Assembly: GCA_949743895.1 (NCBI GenBank)
Contig: CATJUX010000030.1
Coordinates: forward strand, 1 to 23,583
DNA: 23,583 bases
Direction of reading: 5' to 3'
Source: JANFXS01 sp022791155
Lineage (GTDB): Bacteria; Bacillota; Clostridia; Lachnospirales; Anaerotignaceae
The notes under the pieces were generated by a model that was not told the DNA's origin, searched no databases, and saw only the letters and a program-made list of their open reading frames with translations. Positions 8,302 to 15,544 of this stretch are shown one piece after another; the stretch's first letter is position 1; every line of letters begins with the position of its first letter. A program made the translations under genes and the position numbers.

Positions 8302-8895
8302 ATGGAAAAAAAAGGGTTGCAAAGAAAAGCGCTCATCATTGATGACACAAAAAACATACGTTTAATGCTCTCAAAATGTCTTGAACTGGAAGGATATTCC
8401 GTTGAAACGGCAGACAACGGAAAGTCCGGTCTTGAATATGCCCAAAATTCAGCATATGACTTAATTTTTCTCGATGTAAAACTTCCTGAAATAAGCGGCA
8501 CAGAAGTTTTAAGACAGCTTAGAGCGAACAAAATATTAACCCCTATTATTATAATAACAGCTTATCCAACAGTTAAAAATGCTGTTGACTGCACTCAGCT
8601 TGGCGCTATAGCATACCTTCAAAAACCATTCACAACAGACCGTATCCATAATGTCCTTTGTGAACTTAACTTAGAAACTCATCATCCCCAACCTTTCAGC
8701 AATCTTTCTCAAATTGAAATTTTGATTGAAAATGGTGATTATCAAACAGCACTTGAAAAGCTTAAAACGGAATTGTCAATCACTCCAGAAAATGGAGAAA
8801 TATATTTTCTTTTAGGAAAAGTTTACAACCTGATTGGAAAAACGTCTCTTTCAGAAAAATTTTATAAAGCATCTGAGATTTTCAAAAAAGTATAG
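8302..8895 (+). CDS. Response regulator with receiver domain and C-terminal TPR-like repeats
   Basis: Predicted partner of the upstream kinase; 197 residues. Receiver domain at about 8-122 with the acidic pair Asp14/Asp15, phosphorylation site Asp58 (FLDVKLPE), Thr86 (ITAY) and Lys108 (QKPF), all standard. Residues about 135-194 form two helical repeats with TPR spacing: one around ENGDYQTALEKLKTELSITP (143-162), the next around FLLGKVYNLIGKTSLSEKFY (169-188). No helix-turn-helix or enzymatic output is present, so output is probably through protein contacts. I start at ATG 8302, 8 nt after AGGAG (8290-8294), rather than at the TTG immediately before it. A bPH-like membrane protein gene follows by 25 nt in the same operon. 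Confidence 0.9.
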   Translation: MEKKGLQRKALIIDDTKNIRLMLSKCLELEGYSVETADNGKSGLEYAQNSAYDLIFLDVKLPEISGTEVLRQLRANKILTPIIIITAYPTVKNAVDCTQLGAIAYLQKPFTTDRIHNVLCELNLETHHPQPFSNLSQIEILIENGDYQTALEKLKTELSITPENGEIYFLLGKVYNLIGKTSLSEKFYKASEIFKKV

Positions 8896-8920
8896 ATCAT
8901 TTGGAAAGGTGGATTTCATT

Positions 8921-9550
8921 ATGGCAAAAGGAATCAACAAAAATTTCGTTGAAAAGTATGTTCTTCAAGATAACGAAAAAATATTGTGGGAAGGCAATCC
9001 AAAATCAATCAAGCTTTTTGAGGAACCTCACACAACACTGAATGTAATACGTTGGGCAATAAGCGCTCATTTTTTAATTTGTGCTTTTAAATATTTTTCA
9101 TACGCTCAAACAATATCAATCGAAACCAAAGTGAAATTTGGAACAACAATGTTCCTTCTTTTATGTGGAATAGCCACAGCTGTTCGCCCATTCCTGAACA
9201 TCAGAAACCTTGAAAACAAAATCAACTATATCATAACTGACAAAAGAGCGATTGCATACAAAAAGAAAAATTCTGAAGCAGCAATCATTCAATGCCGCAA
9301 CTTGAAAGACTTTACAGAAGCAACAATTGTTTTGAAAGATGATGATTTGGGAGATTTATATATAGGCCCTAAAACAGGAGCCGTCACAAGAGGCAGCCGT
9401 CGTGACCTTCCACCTGTTCAAAGAGATGAAGACTATATAATGCCTTTGGTCTTTTACAACATATTTATGCCCAAAGAAGCAGCAGCAAATCTTCCTGATT
9501 TCATAAAAGTAAGAAATTTTGACAAAAAAGCTGATAAAAGAGCAGCTTAA
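8921..9550 (+). CDS. Two-TM membrane protein with bacterial PH-like motif
   Basis: Hypothetical 209-residue protein, third gene of the kinase operon. It opens with a short soluble segment (EKILWEGNP, 19-27), then two hydrophobic segments at about 41-60 and 73-92, then a soluble domain starting YIITDKRAIAYKKK (103-116). The pairing of an E-x-x-L-W-x-G-x-P segment with Y-x-I-T-D-x-R-A/I is characteristic of bacterial PH-like (YdbS/bPH_2) proteins, so I infer a membrane-associated PH-fold domain. Function is unknown. ATG 8921 follows AAGGTGG (8906-8912); the longer upstream frame overlaps the regulator gene and is unlikely. Adjacency to the receiver-TPR protein suggests a possible membrane partner. 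Confidence 0.75.
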   Translation: MAKGINKNFVEKYVLQDNEKILWEGNPKSIKLFEEPHTTLNVIRWAISAHFLICAFKYFSYAQTISIETKVKFGTTMFLLLCGIATAVRPFLNIRNLENKINYIITDKRAIAYKKKNSEAAIIQCRNLKDFTEATIVLKDDDLGDLYIGPKTGAVTRGSRRDLPPVQRDEDYIMPLVFYNIFMPKEAAANLPDFIKVRNFDKKADKRAA

Positions 9551-9568
9551 AAATTTAGTTGCTTTTTT
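9537..9568 (+). terminator. Terminator of the kinase/regulator operon
   Basis: AGCAGC (9541-9546), at the end of the coding sequence, pairs with GTTGCT (9558-9563), and AAAAG before it can extend the stem into the T run at 9563-9568. Confidence 0.75.
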
Positions 9569-9577
9569 ATACAACCC

Positions 9578-9612
9578 GTTCTTAGTGCGTTATCCCTCGC
9601 ACATTTAAGAAC
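9578..9612. repeat. Interrupted inverted repeat
   Basis: GTTCTTA plus GTGCG (9578-9589) pairs with CGCAC (9598-9602) and TAAGAAC (9606-9612), with a 3-nt bulge and an 8-nt loop, giving 12 bp in all. It follows a complete terminator, so its role is unexplained. Confidence 0.6.
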
Positions 9613-9630
9613 AGATCCCTACTTCTTAAC

Positions 9631-9668
9631 AATCCGGCCGAAAACACCCAACCCAAAACGGCCGGATT
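9631..9668 (-). terminator. Strong GC-rich hairpin downstream of the HAD phosphatase
   Basis: AATCCGGCCG (9631-9640) is exactly inverted at 9659-9668 around an 18-nt loop. It lies between convergent genes, 17 nt past the HAD stop. Neither side has a long T run, so it is probably a 3'-end hairpin for the minus-strand gene rather than a textbook terminator. Confidence 0.55.
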
Positions 9669-9684
9669 ACCATTAAAATCAAAT

Positions 9685-10341
9685 TCATTCAAAAAGTTCT
9701 GACACTTGCTTTGGCGTGTCCACAACTATAACCGCTCCAGCTGTTTCAAGCTCATGCCTGTCTCCATATCCATATGTAACCCCTATGGCATCAACATTCG
9801 CACCAATCGAACCTTCAACATCAAATTTTCTGTCTCCAATCATCACAGCATTTTTTTTGTCGTTCACAGATAGTTTTTTTAAGCAGTCCTCAATCACAAG
9901 CGTTTTGTTTGTTATGCCACGCTCAGGGTCTGCCCCTCCAATATAATCAAAATATATATCCACGCCCTTATCCGCTAATATTTTTTTTGCATAGTGTTGC
10001 GGTTTGTTAGTTGCCAAGGCTATTATTTTATTTTTCTTTTTAAGATCCATAAGAAGTTCTCTAACTTCAGGATACAGTGAACATTCTTTCCAGCCTTTTT
10101 CTCTATAATAGTCATGATAGTGTTCCATTGTTTCATCTGCAATTTCAGGCGCCATGTTGTATACAGTCTTAAAAGTGTTTATAATAGGCGGCCCAACATA
10201 TGGCAAAAAATCTTCAAGTGTGATTGGTTTATGTCCCATTTTATCAAAACAATAGAAAATGGCATTCATTATACCATCAATTGAGTCTATTATTGTCCCA
10301 TCCAAGTCAAACAAAACAACTTCTTTTTTAAGCCGGCGCAT
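9685..10341 (-). CDS. HAD-superfamily hydrolase (phosphoglycolate phosphatase-like)
   Basis: Soluble phosphatase of 218 residues with all four HAD motifs: FDLDGT with nucleophile Asp12 and acid/base Asp14 (11-16), Thr111 (ALATNKP, 108-114), Lys146 (NKT) and IGDRKFD (168-174, Asp170 and Asp174). The helical cap inserted after motif I (about 21-88) places it in the Gph/PpaX/PgmB subgroup. Substrate cannot be assigned; phosphoglycolate, pyrophosphate or a sugar phosphate are possible. The ATG follows GGGAG. It lies 88 nt downstream of ftsH on the same strand, beyond a terminator-like hairpin, so it is probably expressed partly or wholly on its own. Confidence 0.88.
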   Translation of the reverse strand: MRRLKKEVVLFDLDGTIIDSIDGIMNAIFYCFDKMGHKPITLEDFLPYVGPPIINTFKTVYNMAPEIADETMEHYHDYYREKGWKECSLYPEVRELLMDLKKKNKIIALATNKPQHYAKKILADKGVDIYFDYIGGADPERGITNKTLVIEDCLKKLSVNDKKNAVMIGDRKFDVEGSIGANVDAIGVTYGYGDRHELETAGAVIVVDTPKQVSELFE

Positions 10342-10379
10342 TTTTAATTCTCCCTTTTACAATATCATTTTTTTGCTTG

Positions 10380-10416
10380 TATAAAAATAAGCGGCACACA
10401 ATTTTCATTGGGCCGC
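10380..10416 (-). terminator. Terminator of ftsH
   Basis: On the minus strand GCGGC...GCCGC (10391-10416) with inner CAAT/ATTG pairing is followed by TTATTTTTATA. It begins 14 nt after the ftsH stop. Confidence 0.65.
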
Positions 10417-10429
10417 ATATATTATACTA

Positions 10430-12283
10430 TTATTTATTCAAAAATTCCATAAATTCTTTGCCTGTTATTGTTTCTTTTTCAAGCAGGAATTTTGAAATTT
10501 GATGAAGAACATCAACATTTTTTCCCAAAAGTTCTACTGCTTTTTTATGAGCACTCTCAATTATCACAAGAACTTCTTTATCAATTTCGGCCCCTGTGGC
10601 CTCTGAGCATGTTAAAACACGGCGCCCATCAAGATATTTATTTTGAATGCTTTCAAGCCCCATCATGTCAAATTTGTCACTCATTCCATACTGTGTGACC
10701 ATCTTTCGCGCCAAATCAGATGCCCTTTCAATGTCGTTTGAAGCTCCTGTGGTGGCTGTTTTGAACACTATTTCTTCAGCTGCGCGGCCGGCTAAAAGCG
10801 AAGTTATCTGAGCAAAAATTTCTTCTTTGCTCATGAGATATTTCTCCTCATCAGGCATTTGCATTGTATATCCCAAAGTTCCCATTGTTCTGGGAACAAT
10901 TGTGATTTTCTGAACAGGTTGTGTGTTCTTTTGAAGTGCCATTGCAAGTGCATGTCCAACTTCGTGATATGCAACAATTTTTCTTTCTTCCTCGTTCATA
11001 ATTCTGTCTTTCTTTTCTTTGCCGGCTATTATAACTTCAACTGCTTCAAGAAAATCTTCCTGACAAACTTTGTCATGTCCCATGCGAACGGCCCTTAAAG
11101 CAGCCTCGTTAACTATGTTTGCCAAATCAGCCCCAACTCCGCCGCTTGTGGCAAGAGCTATTTGATGCAGATCTACATCCTTATCAACAATAACATCTTT
11201 TATGTGAACCTTCAATATCTGTTCCCGCCCTATCAGATCTGGCTTGTCCACAATCACCCTTCTGTCAAAACGCCCTGGCCTTAAAAGTGCTTTGTCAAGA
11301 ACTTCTGGCCTGTTAGTGGCTCCAAGTATAACAACGCCTTTTGAAGCATCAAATCCATCCATTTCGCTCAAAAGCTGATTTAATGTTTGTTCTCTTTCGT
11401 CATTGGAACCAATTTGATTGTCACGACTTTTGCCTATTGCATCAATTTCATCAATGAAAACAATGCATGGTGCGTTTTCAACAGCTTGTTTGAACAAGTC
11501 TCTCACTCTTGACGCACCAACACCAACAAACATCTCGACAAAATCTGAGCCTGAAAGAGAATAGAACGGAACCTTTGCTTCACCTGCAACTGCTTTGGCA
11601 AGAAGTGTTTTTCCTGTTCCTGGAGGCCCAACAAGAAGCGCTCCTTTTGGAAGTTTTGCTCCAACTTTTTTATATTTTTCTGAATCATGGAGAAAATCCA
11701 CAATTTCTAAAAGGCTTTCTTTGGCTTCTTCTTGTCCAGCCACATCAGCAAACGAAACACCCGTTTCCTTCTGCGCATAAATTTTGGCATTATTCTTTCC
11801 AAATGCCATGGGGCCTCCTCCCATTTTCTTAGTCATGCTTTTCATGAATATGCTAAAAATGGCATATATAATCACAACTGGAAACACCCATGTTGTCATA
11901 AATTCAATTATAGGTGAAGTGTTCACAACTTTGGCCGAATAAACAACACCTTGAGCATCCAATTTTTCATATAAAGCCGGATCATCAAGCTTGCCTGTAT
12001 AATACTTTTTTTCACTATGCCTGTTATATCCATCAACAACTGTGCTTTCTTCTGGAGCTGCTGTTATAATCAGCCTGTCACTTTCAATTTCAACTTTAGA
12101 AACTTCTCCCTTGTCAACCATATCAACAAACTTACTATATGGTATTTCTGAAATCGTCATTGTGGCGCTTGAGGCAAGAAAAATATTGAATATACTTGTC
12201 ACAAACAAAGCTATAAGCATAAATCTTATTAGGCTTATAGTATCATTTTGCCTGCCATTGTCAGGCTTTTGTCCTGTGGGCAT
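10430..12283 (-). CDS. ftsH: ATP-dependent membrane zinc metalloprotease FtsH
   Basis: Hexameric inner-membrane AAA+ protease degrading membrane and regulatory proteins. Of 617 residues: TM1 at about 20-38; an extracytoplasmic domain; TM2 at about 131-148; Walker A GPPGTGKT (219-226); pore loop FVG (252-254); Walker B IVFIDEID (274-281); second region of homology ending RPGRFDRR (335-342); zinc site HEVGH (440-444) with third ligand Asp517 (ASNDIERA). Catalytically complete. I start at ATG 12283, directly preceded by AAGGAGG (complement of 12291-12298); the frame is open for 36 further codons upstream without a ribosome binding site. The usual neighbours tilS/hpt are absent, so this may be one of several paralogs. 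I found no convincing promoter; a TATTAT lies about 20-60 nt upstream without a good -35. Confidence 0.96.
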   Translation of the reverse strand: MPTGQKPDNGRQNDTISLIRFMLIALFVTSIFNIFLASSATMTISEIPYSKFVDMVDKGEVSKVEIESDRLIITAAPEESTVVDGYNRHSEKKYYTGKLDDPALYEKLDAQGVVYSAKVVNTSPIIEFMTTWVFPVVIIYAIFSIFMKSMTKKMGGGPMAFGKNNAKIYAQKETGVSFADVAGQEEAKESLLEIVDFLHDSEKYKKVGAKLPKGALLVGPPGTGKTLLAKAVAGEAKVPFYSLSGSDFVEMFVGVGASRVRDLFKQAVENAPCIVFIDEIDAIGKSRDNQIGSNDEREQTLNQLLSEMDGFDASKGVVILGATNRPEVLDKALLRPGRFDRRVIVDKPDLIGREQILKVHIKDVIVDKDVDLHQIALATSGGVGADLANIVNEAALRAVRMGHDKVCQEDFLEAVEVIIAGKEKKDRIMNEEERKIVAYHEVGHALAMALQKNTQPVQKITIVPRTMGTLGYTMQMPDEEKYLMSKEEIFAQITSLLAGRAAEEIVFKTATTGASNDIERASDLARKMVTQYGMSDKFDMMGLESIQNKYLDGRRVLTCSEATGAEIDKEVLVIIESAHKKAVELLGKNVDVLHQISKFLLEKETITGKEFMEFLNK

Positions 12284-12343
12284 AAAAAATTCCTCCTTGC
12301 AGTCATTTGTTCTGTTCGCGCATAATATGGAATAAAAAATAGA

Positions 12344-12355
12344 TTTGGCCAAAAA
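12344..12355. repeat. 12-bp motif shared with the kinase upstream region
   Basis: TTTGGCCAAAAA occurs here upstream of ftsH and at 6121-6132 upstream of the kinase operon. Both are intergenic and contain the TTTGGCCAAA palindrome. It may be an operator, or chance in AT-rich DNA. Confidence 0.3.
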
Positions 12356-12454
12356 CCGGACACGAAAATATTCATATAACAAGCCAATCAAACAAATTTT
12401 TTATTTCACTATTATTCATCATATAAATTTATACGTATTTCAACTGCAATTAGT

Positions 12455-12856
12455 TTACATTATTAGCGGAAATAAATTAAAATAAATAAACTCATAAAAA
12501 AGTCCCACCGAAAACCACACCGGAGCATAATCAAGTCTTATAAAACCATAAACACTGGCGGAGGCACCGCTATAATCCCATGGACACTTTCCAACACCTC
12601 TTTCTAATAAAAATCCCGCCAGATATTCAGCACAAAATATGAGCGACATATAAATAATTCCTCTCATGACAAATGGCAAATGTTCAGCCGCCTGATAAAC
12701 AGGTTCCATAAACACAGCTAATCCATAAATCGGGAACATCCAAAGATAAGTATATGCCCTTAGTGTAAAATCTCTATTCAAAAGCGATATAACTCCTGTC
12801 CAAAGTATTTCCATAATGAAACCCATAAGTCCGTATATTATAAATTTTGTAGTCAT
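12455..12856 (-). CDS. Small CmpB-like (putative ABC transporter type) membrane protein
   Basis: Hydrophobic 133-residue protein with about four membrane segments (4-24, 38-50, 63-83 and 111-130). The motif GVGKCPWDYS (87-96) and the overall pattern match the PF06541 family of putative ABC-transporter permease-like proteins, common in Clostridia and of unknown function. It starts 29 nt after spoIIP on the same strand, so the two probably form an operon. No recognisable Shine-Dalgarno precedes ATG 12856, unlike nearly every other gene here, so translation may be coupled or weak, or the start could be the next ATG (codon 11). No role in sporulation is proven. Confidence 0.7.
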   Translation of the reverse strand: MTTKFIIYGLMGFIMEILWTGVISLLNRDFTLRAYTYLWMFPIYGLAVFMEPVYQAAEHLPFVMRGIIYMSLIFCAEYLAGFLLERGVGKCPWDYSGASASVYGFIRLDYAPVWFSVGLFYEFIYFNLFPLIM

Positions 12857-12885
12857 AAATTTTATTATAATTCATATAGTGTTTT

Positions 12886-13956
12886 TTATTCTTCCAAAAG
12901 TACCCCGGCCAATATGTCAGCCAAAGGCTCCATAGAATTATATATCTCCTGTTTCGTGTTTGTTTGTGCGCCAACCTCAATCAAAAGGCTTTTGGGCATC
13001 ATATGAAGACTATATCTATAAGCACTAAGATATACCCTTCTTGTAAAATTTGGATACATGCTGTTTGCCATAAGCTGCATGTTAAAACTGAATGCAAGAT
13101 TTTCCTTCAAATATGTATTTGGCAAACTTTCAATGTTTTCAAGAACTCCATCTTCATTTAACCGGCAAAGTCCATTAAAAAACATAATCTGTGCGCACTG
13201 TTTTCCGCCAACCTCCTGAACAAGATGCACATCTTCACGGACACCATCTCTATGCATGTCAATGACAACTTCTATTGATGGGTTTTCTTTCAATATCCTC
13301 CTTATATCCGGCTCCATACGCTCATATGCACCCAAAATTTGCCCTTTGCCATTCACAACGTCATATTGACCGTCATGATGATAAACCTCTATTCCATATT
13401 CATTTTCAAGAATATCCTTCAGTCTTTCTCCCGCTCCATATATTCCTTCATTCATTCCCTTTGAGGGATCACTGTCAGCAAACATTTCATGAGAATGTGT
13501 GTGAAAAATGAGAACCTTTGGCCCCTTTTTTTCTGTATCAATTTTAAAATCCATATTAAGAAATTCTTCAGGCATAACATCTCCTTCCAAAAGATCGGTT
13601 CTCTTGTCCACTATGTAAAACTTGCTTTTCAAATAGTCTAAATCTTTCAATTTTTCCAAGTCGTCACTTGTTATATTAATTTTATTTTCCAAAGAGTGTA
13701 TAAATTCTGTTTCAGGCTCTGAGCTTTGCTTTTCAATTATGCTTTGTTCAAAAAAATGGTTGTTATCATCAAATCCAAACACAGCTTCAGTTTCTTCGTC
13801 ATTCTCAGAGATTGTTTGTCCAACCATAGCCATTCCATTTGTATGTGGCGGAACAGCAAAACAATATGCTGCCGCAGCCAAAACAGTTGTAATAGCTGTT
13901 GTTGCGGCAAAATTTTTTATAAAGCGCTGGTATTGAAATCCACCATGTCCCGCCAT
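12886..13956 (-). CDS. spoIIP: Stage II sporulation protein P, peptidoglycan amidase/endopeptidase
   Basis: Membrane-anchored peptidoglycan hydrolase of the SpoIID-SpoIIM-SpoIIP complex, which drives engulfment of the forespore in the mother cell. Its 356 residues show one N-terminal membrane anchor (about 15-34), a low-complexity acidic linker (about 50-145) and a catalytic domain with FHTHSHEMF (151-159), IDMHRDGVRE (232-241) and LIEVGAQTNT (325-334). His154/His156, His235 and Glu327 are likely zinc or catalytic residues by analogy with amidase_3-like SpoIIP proteins. ATG 13956 follows TTAGGAGGAAAG. A sigma-E-like promoter lies just upstream. The next gene downstream is a CmpB-like membrane protein. 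This identifies the host as an endospore former. Confidence 0.93.
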   Translation of the reverse strand: MAGHGGFQYQRFIKNFAATTAITTVLAAAAYCFAVPPHTNGMAMVGQTISENDEETEAVFGFDDNNHFFEQSIIEKQSSEPETEFIHSLENKINITSDDLEKLKDLDYLKSKFYIVDKRTDLLEGDVMPEEFLNMDFKIDTEKKGPKVLIFHTHSHEMFADSDPSKGMNEGIYGAGERLKDILENEYGIEVYHHDGQYDVVNGKGQILGAYERMEPDIRRILKENPSIEVVIDMHRDGVREDVHLVQEVGGKQCAQIMFFNGLCRLNEDGVLENIESLPNTYLKENLAFSFNMQLMANSMYPNFTRRVYLSAYRYSLHMMPKSLLIEVGAQTNTKQEIYNSMEPLADILAGVLLEE

Positions 13957-13994
13957 TTTGCTTTCCTCCTAACAAATATATAATCACAAATATA

Positions 13995-14022
13995 ATTATA
14001 TGCACAGCCTTAAAATGTATAC
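13995..14022 (-). promoter_or_regulatory. Sigma-E-like promoter of spoIIP
   Basis: On the minus strand, GTATACA (14016-14022), 13-nt spacer, CATATAAT (13995-14002). The -10 and spacing resemble mother-cell sigma-E promoters. No sigma-A -35 is seen at 17 bases from the TATAAT. spoIIP is sigma-E controlled in Bacillus. Confidence 0.45.
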
Positions 14023-14195
14023 CATTTTGAAAAGTGGAAAATATTAATATGAAAGAGTTTTTCAGAAACGTTCACAACATATATGCTTTGAAAACATTCA
14101 TAGCAATCATAAATATTTTGAAAATTTTGCACATTGTTCTGCCATCTCATGATAAATAACTGTTTATATCAATTTTTCGAAAGAGGTATTTATAT

Positions 14196-15344
14196 ATGAA
14201 AAAGCTTCTCATTTTCCTTGCTGTCGCACTATTCTCAGGCTGTGTGCCAAAAACTCATGAAACGCTTCCGGCTGAAGTGACAATGAACATGCCGGAATAT
14301 AAATATTGTAGTGTATATATGAAAGACAGCAATTTTGAAGCTTTCACACCATTTTCAGGAATAGCCTTGTCATCATCTTCAAAAATTCAAACTATGCATG
14401 ATTTCAAGTCAACATCAAATGAAACATCTGTTTATGCATGTGAAATAAGTTCTGATGAAAATGTTCCACAGACATTTATATTACAATGTATGGCAATTCA
14501 AAAAACTCCATTCATAACAATAAATACAAATTTTGAAGAACTTCCAGACCTCATAAAGCTTGCCGAAACCGCAAAATCACTGGGAGAATTCAACTGTCCT
14601 ATAATGCTCAATCTTTTTCCATTAAACGAAAGTTTTCATGGAAATGCCGAAAAATATAAAGTTTTTTGGGAATATGCTGCAAAAATATTCAGTATATATG
14701 CTCCAAAAACTCAAATAGTATTTACTATATCCACAGATGATATACCCTTTGTTGACGAATATTTTCCTTCCGACGAACTCATTTCATATATAGGCATTTC
14801 CCATTTCCAACAAAGTGGAAAAACATTTGCTCTCTTTTCTTCTTTGGAAACAATGCACAACAAATATCCTAACATTCCAATAATAATATCACAGTTAGGA
14901 ATAAGCCACTATGACACTGAAAAACATTCATATTATACTGAAGAAACGGCAAAGACAATTGAAAATGTATACAATTCAGCAATGTCAATTCCATATCTTA
15001 AAGGAATCATTTATAGCGACAAAGATTTGACAGCATCATCTCCACAAATCGTATTGTGCAACGACTATAGGGTTACTTCTGAAAAAGAATTGTTTGACTC
15101 ATATATCATGTTTTCCGAAAAATATGCTTCAAACATAAATGATGGCTACTACAAATTGAACATCGACAGCATAGTTTTTGATAAAAAAGCGTATGTCCAT
15201 GAGGATATATTAAAATTGAATGTATCCATTAAAAAAGAGCCGCCAATTCGTTTTGAACACAACAATCAATATATTTTAGCTGAAGATCTAAATCTTAACA
15301 TAGTGTCGTCAAAAGAAAATTCAATTTATATTGAATTAAATTAA
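14196..15344 (+). CDS. Lipoprotein with GH26-like TIM barrel, probably catalytically inactive
   Basis: Predicted surface lipoprotein, 382 residues. Signal peptide with lipobox LFSGC; Cys16 is the lipidation site. Residues about 50-310 follow the glycoside hydrolase 26 pattern: LFPLNESFHGNAEKYKVFWE (140-159) corresponds to the acid/base strand and following helix (Glu145), DELISYIGISHFQ (193-205) to the barrel strand before the nucleophile, and IPIIISQLGISHYD (227-240) to the nucleophile strand. There the expected Glu is Gln233. A beta-rich C-terminal part (about 318-382) could be a separate domain. Loss of the nucleophile suggests a carbohydrate-binding or structural role. Placement next to spoIIP, divergently, hints at a spore or cell-wall role (inference). 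ATG 14196 follows AAAGAGG. The assignment rests on motif recognition only. Confidence 0.6.
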   Translation: MKKLLIFLAVALFSGCVPKTHETLPAEVTMNMPEYKYCSVYMKDSNFEAFTPFSGIALSSSSKIQTMHDFKSTSNETSVYACEISSDENVPQTFILQCMAIQKTPFITINTNFEELPDLIKLAETAKSLGEFNCPIMLNLFPLNESFHGNAEKYKVFWEYAAKIFSIYAPKTQIVFTISTDDIPFVDEYFPSDELISYIGISHFQQSGKTFALFSSLETMHNKYPNIPIIISQLGISHYDTEKHSYYTEETAKTIENVYNSAMSIPYLKGIIYSDKDLTASSPQIVLCNDYRVTSEKELFDSYIMFSEKYASNINDGYYKLNIDSIVFDKKAYVHEDILKLNVSIKKEPPIRFEHNNQYILAEDLNLNIVSSKENSIYIELN

Positions 15345-15347
15345 ATT

Positions 15348-15376
15348 TTGACATTTTATTCCTTCTCTGCTATTAT
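15348..15376 (+). promoter_or_regulatory. Strong sigma-A promoter of the NCS2 permease gene
   Basis: TTGACA (15348-15353), 17-nt spacer, TATTAT (15371-15376). The start near 15383 gives a leader of about 160 nt. It begins 4 nt after the preceding lipoprotein gene; no terminator separates them. Confidence 0.8.
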
Positions 15377-15407
15377 CCATATATAACGTATTTTTGATGC
15401 GCAAACA

Positions 15408-15470
15408 GTGTGTGACAAAAATCCAAAGACAATTAAAGACATTTAATCATAAATTTTTTGTCCCACATAC
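15408..15470 (+). ncRNA. Structured 5' leader of the NCS2 permease gene
   Basis: GTGTGT plus GACAAAAA (15408-15421) pairs with TTTTTGTC (15455-15462) and ACATAC (15465-15470), with a 2-nt CC bulge: 14 bp. Inside the loop a second hairpin, ATTAAA GACA TTTAAT (15432-15447), is perfect. It lacks the conserved cores of the purine riboswitch and does not end in a T-tract terminator, so its class is unknown. Confidence 0.45.
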
Positions 15471-15544
15471 AGTTTCAAAAAATACAAGCCTAAATTTTGC
15501 AGCACACATAAAAACTATCTCAAAAAAGGAAGGAGAAATTTATT

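Noticed and set aside
8025..8531. 168-codon antisense frame across the kinase/regulator junction
   Set aside because: Overlaps two well-supported genes and has no signals of its own.
12284..12391. 36-codon N-terminal extension of FtsH
   Set aside because: AAGGAGG directly precedes ATG 12283, and the extension does not resemble FtsH N-termini.
15383..15544. Canonical purine riboswitch upstream of the NCS2 permease
   Set aside because: The conserved three-way junction bases and paired loops of the purine aptamer were not found.
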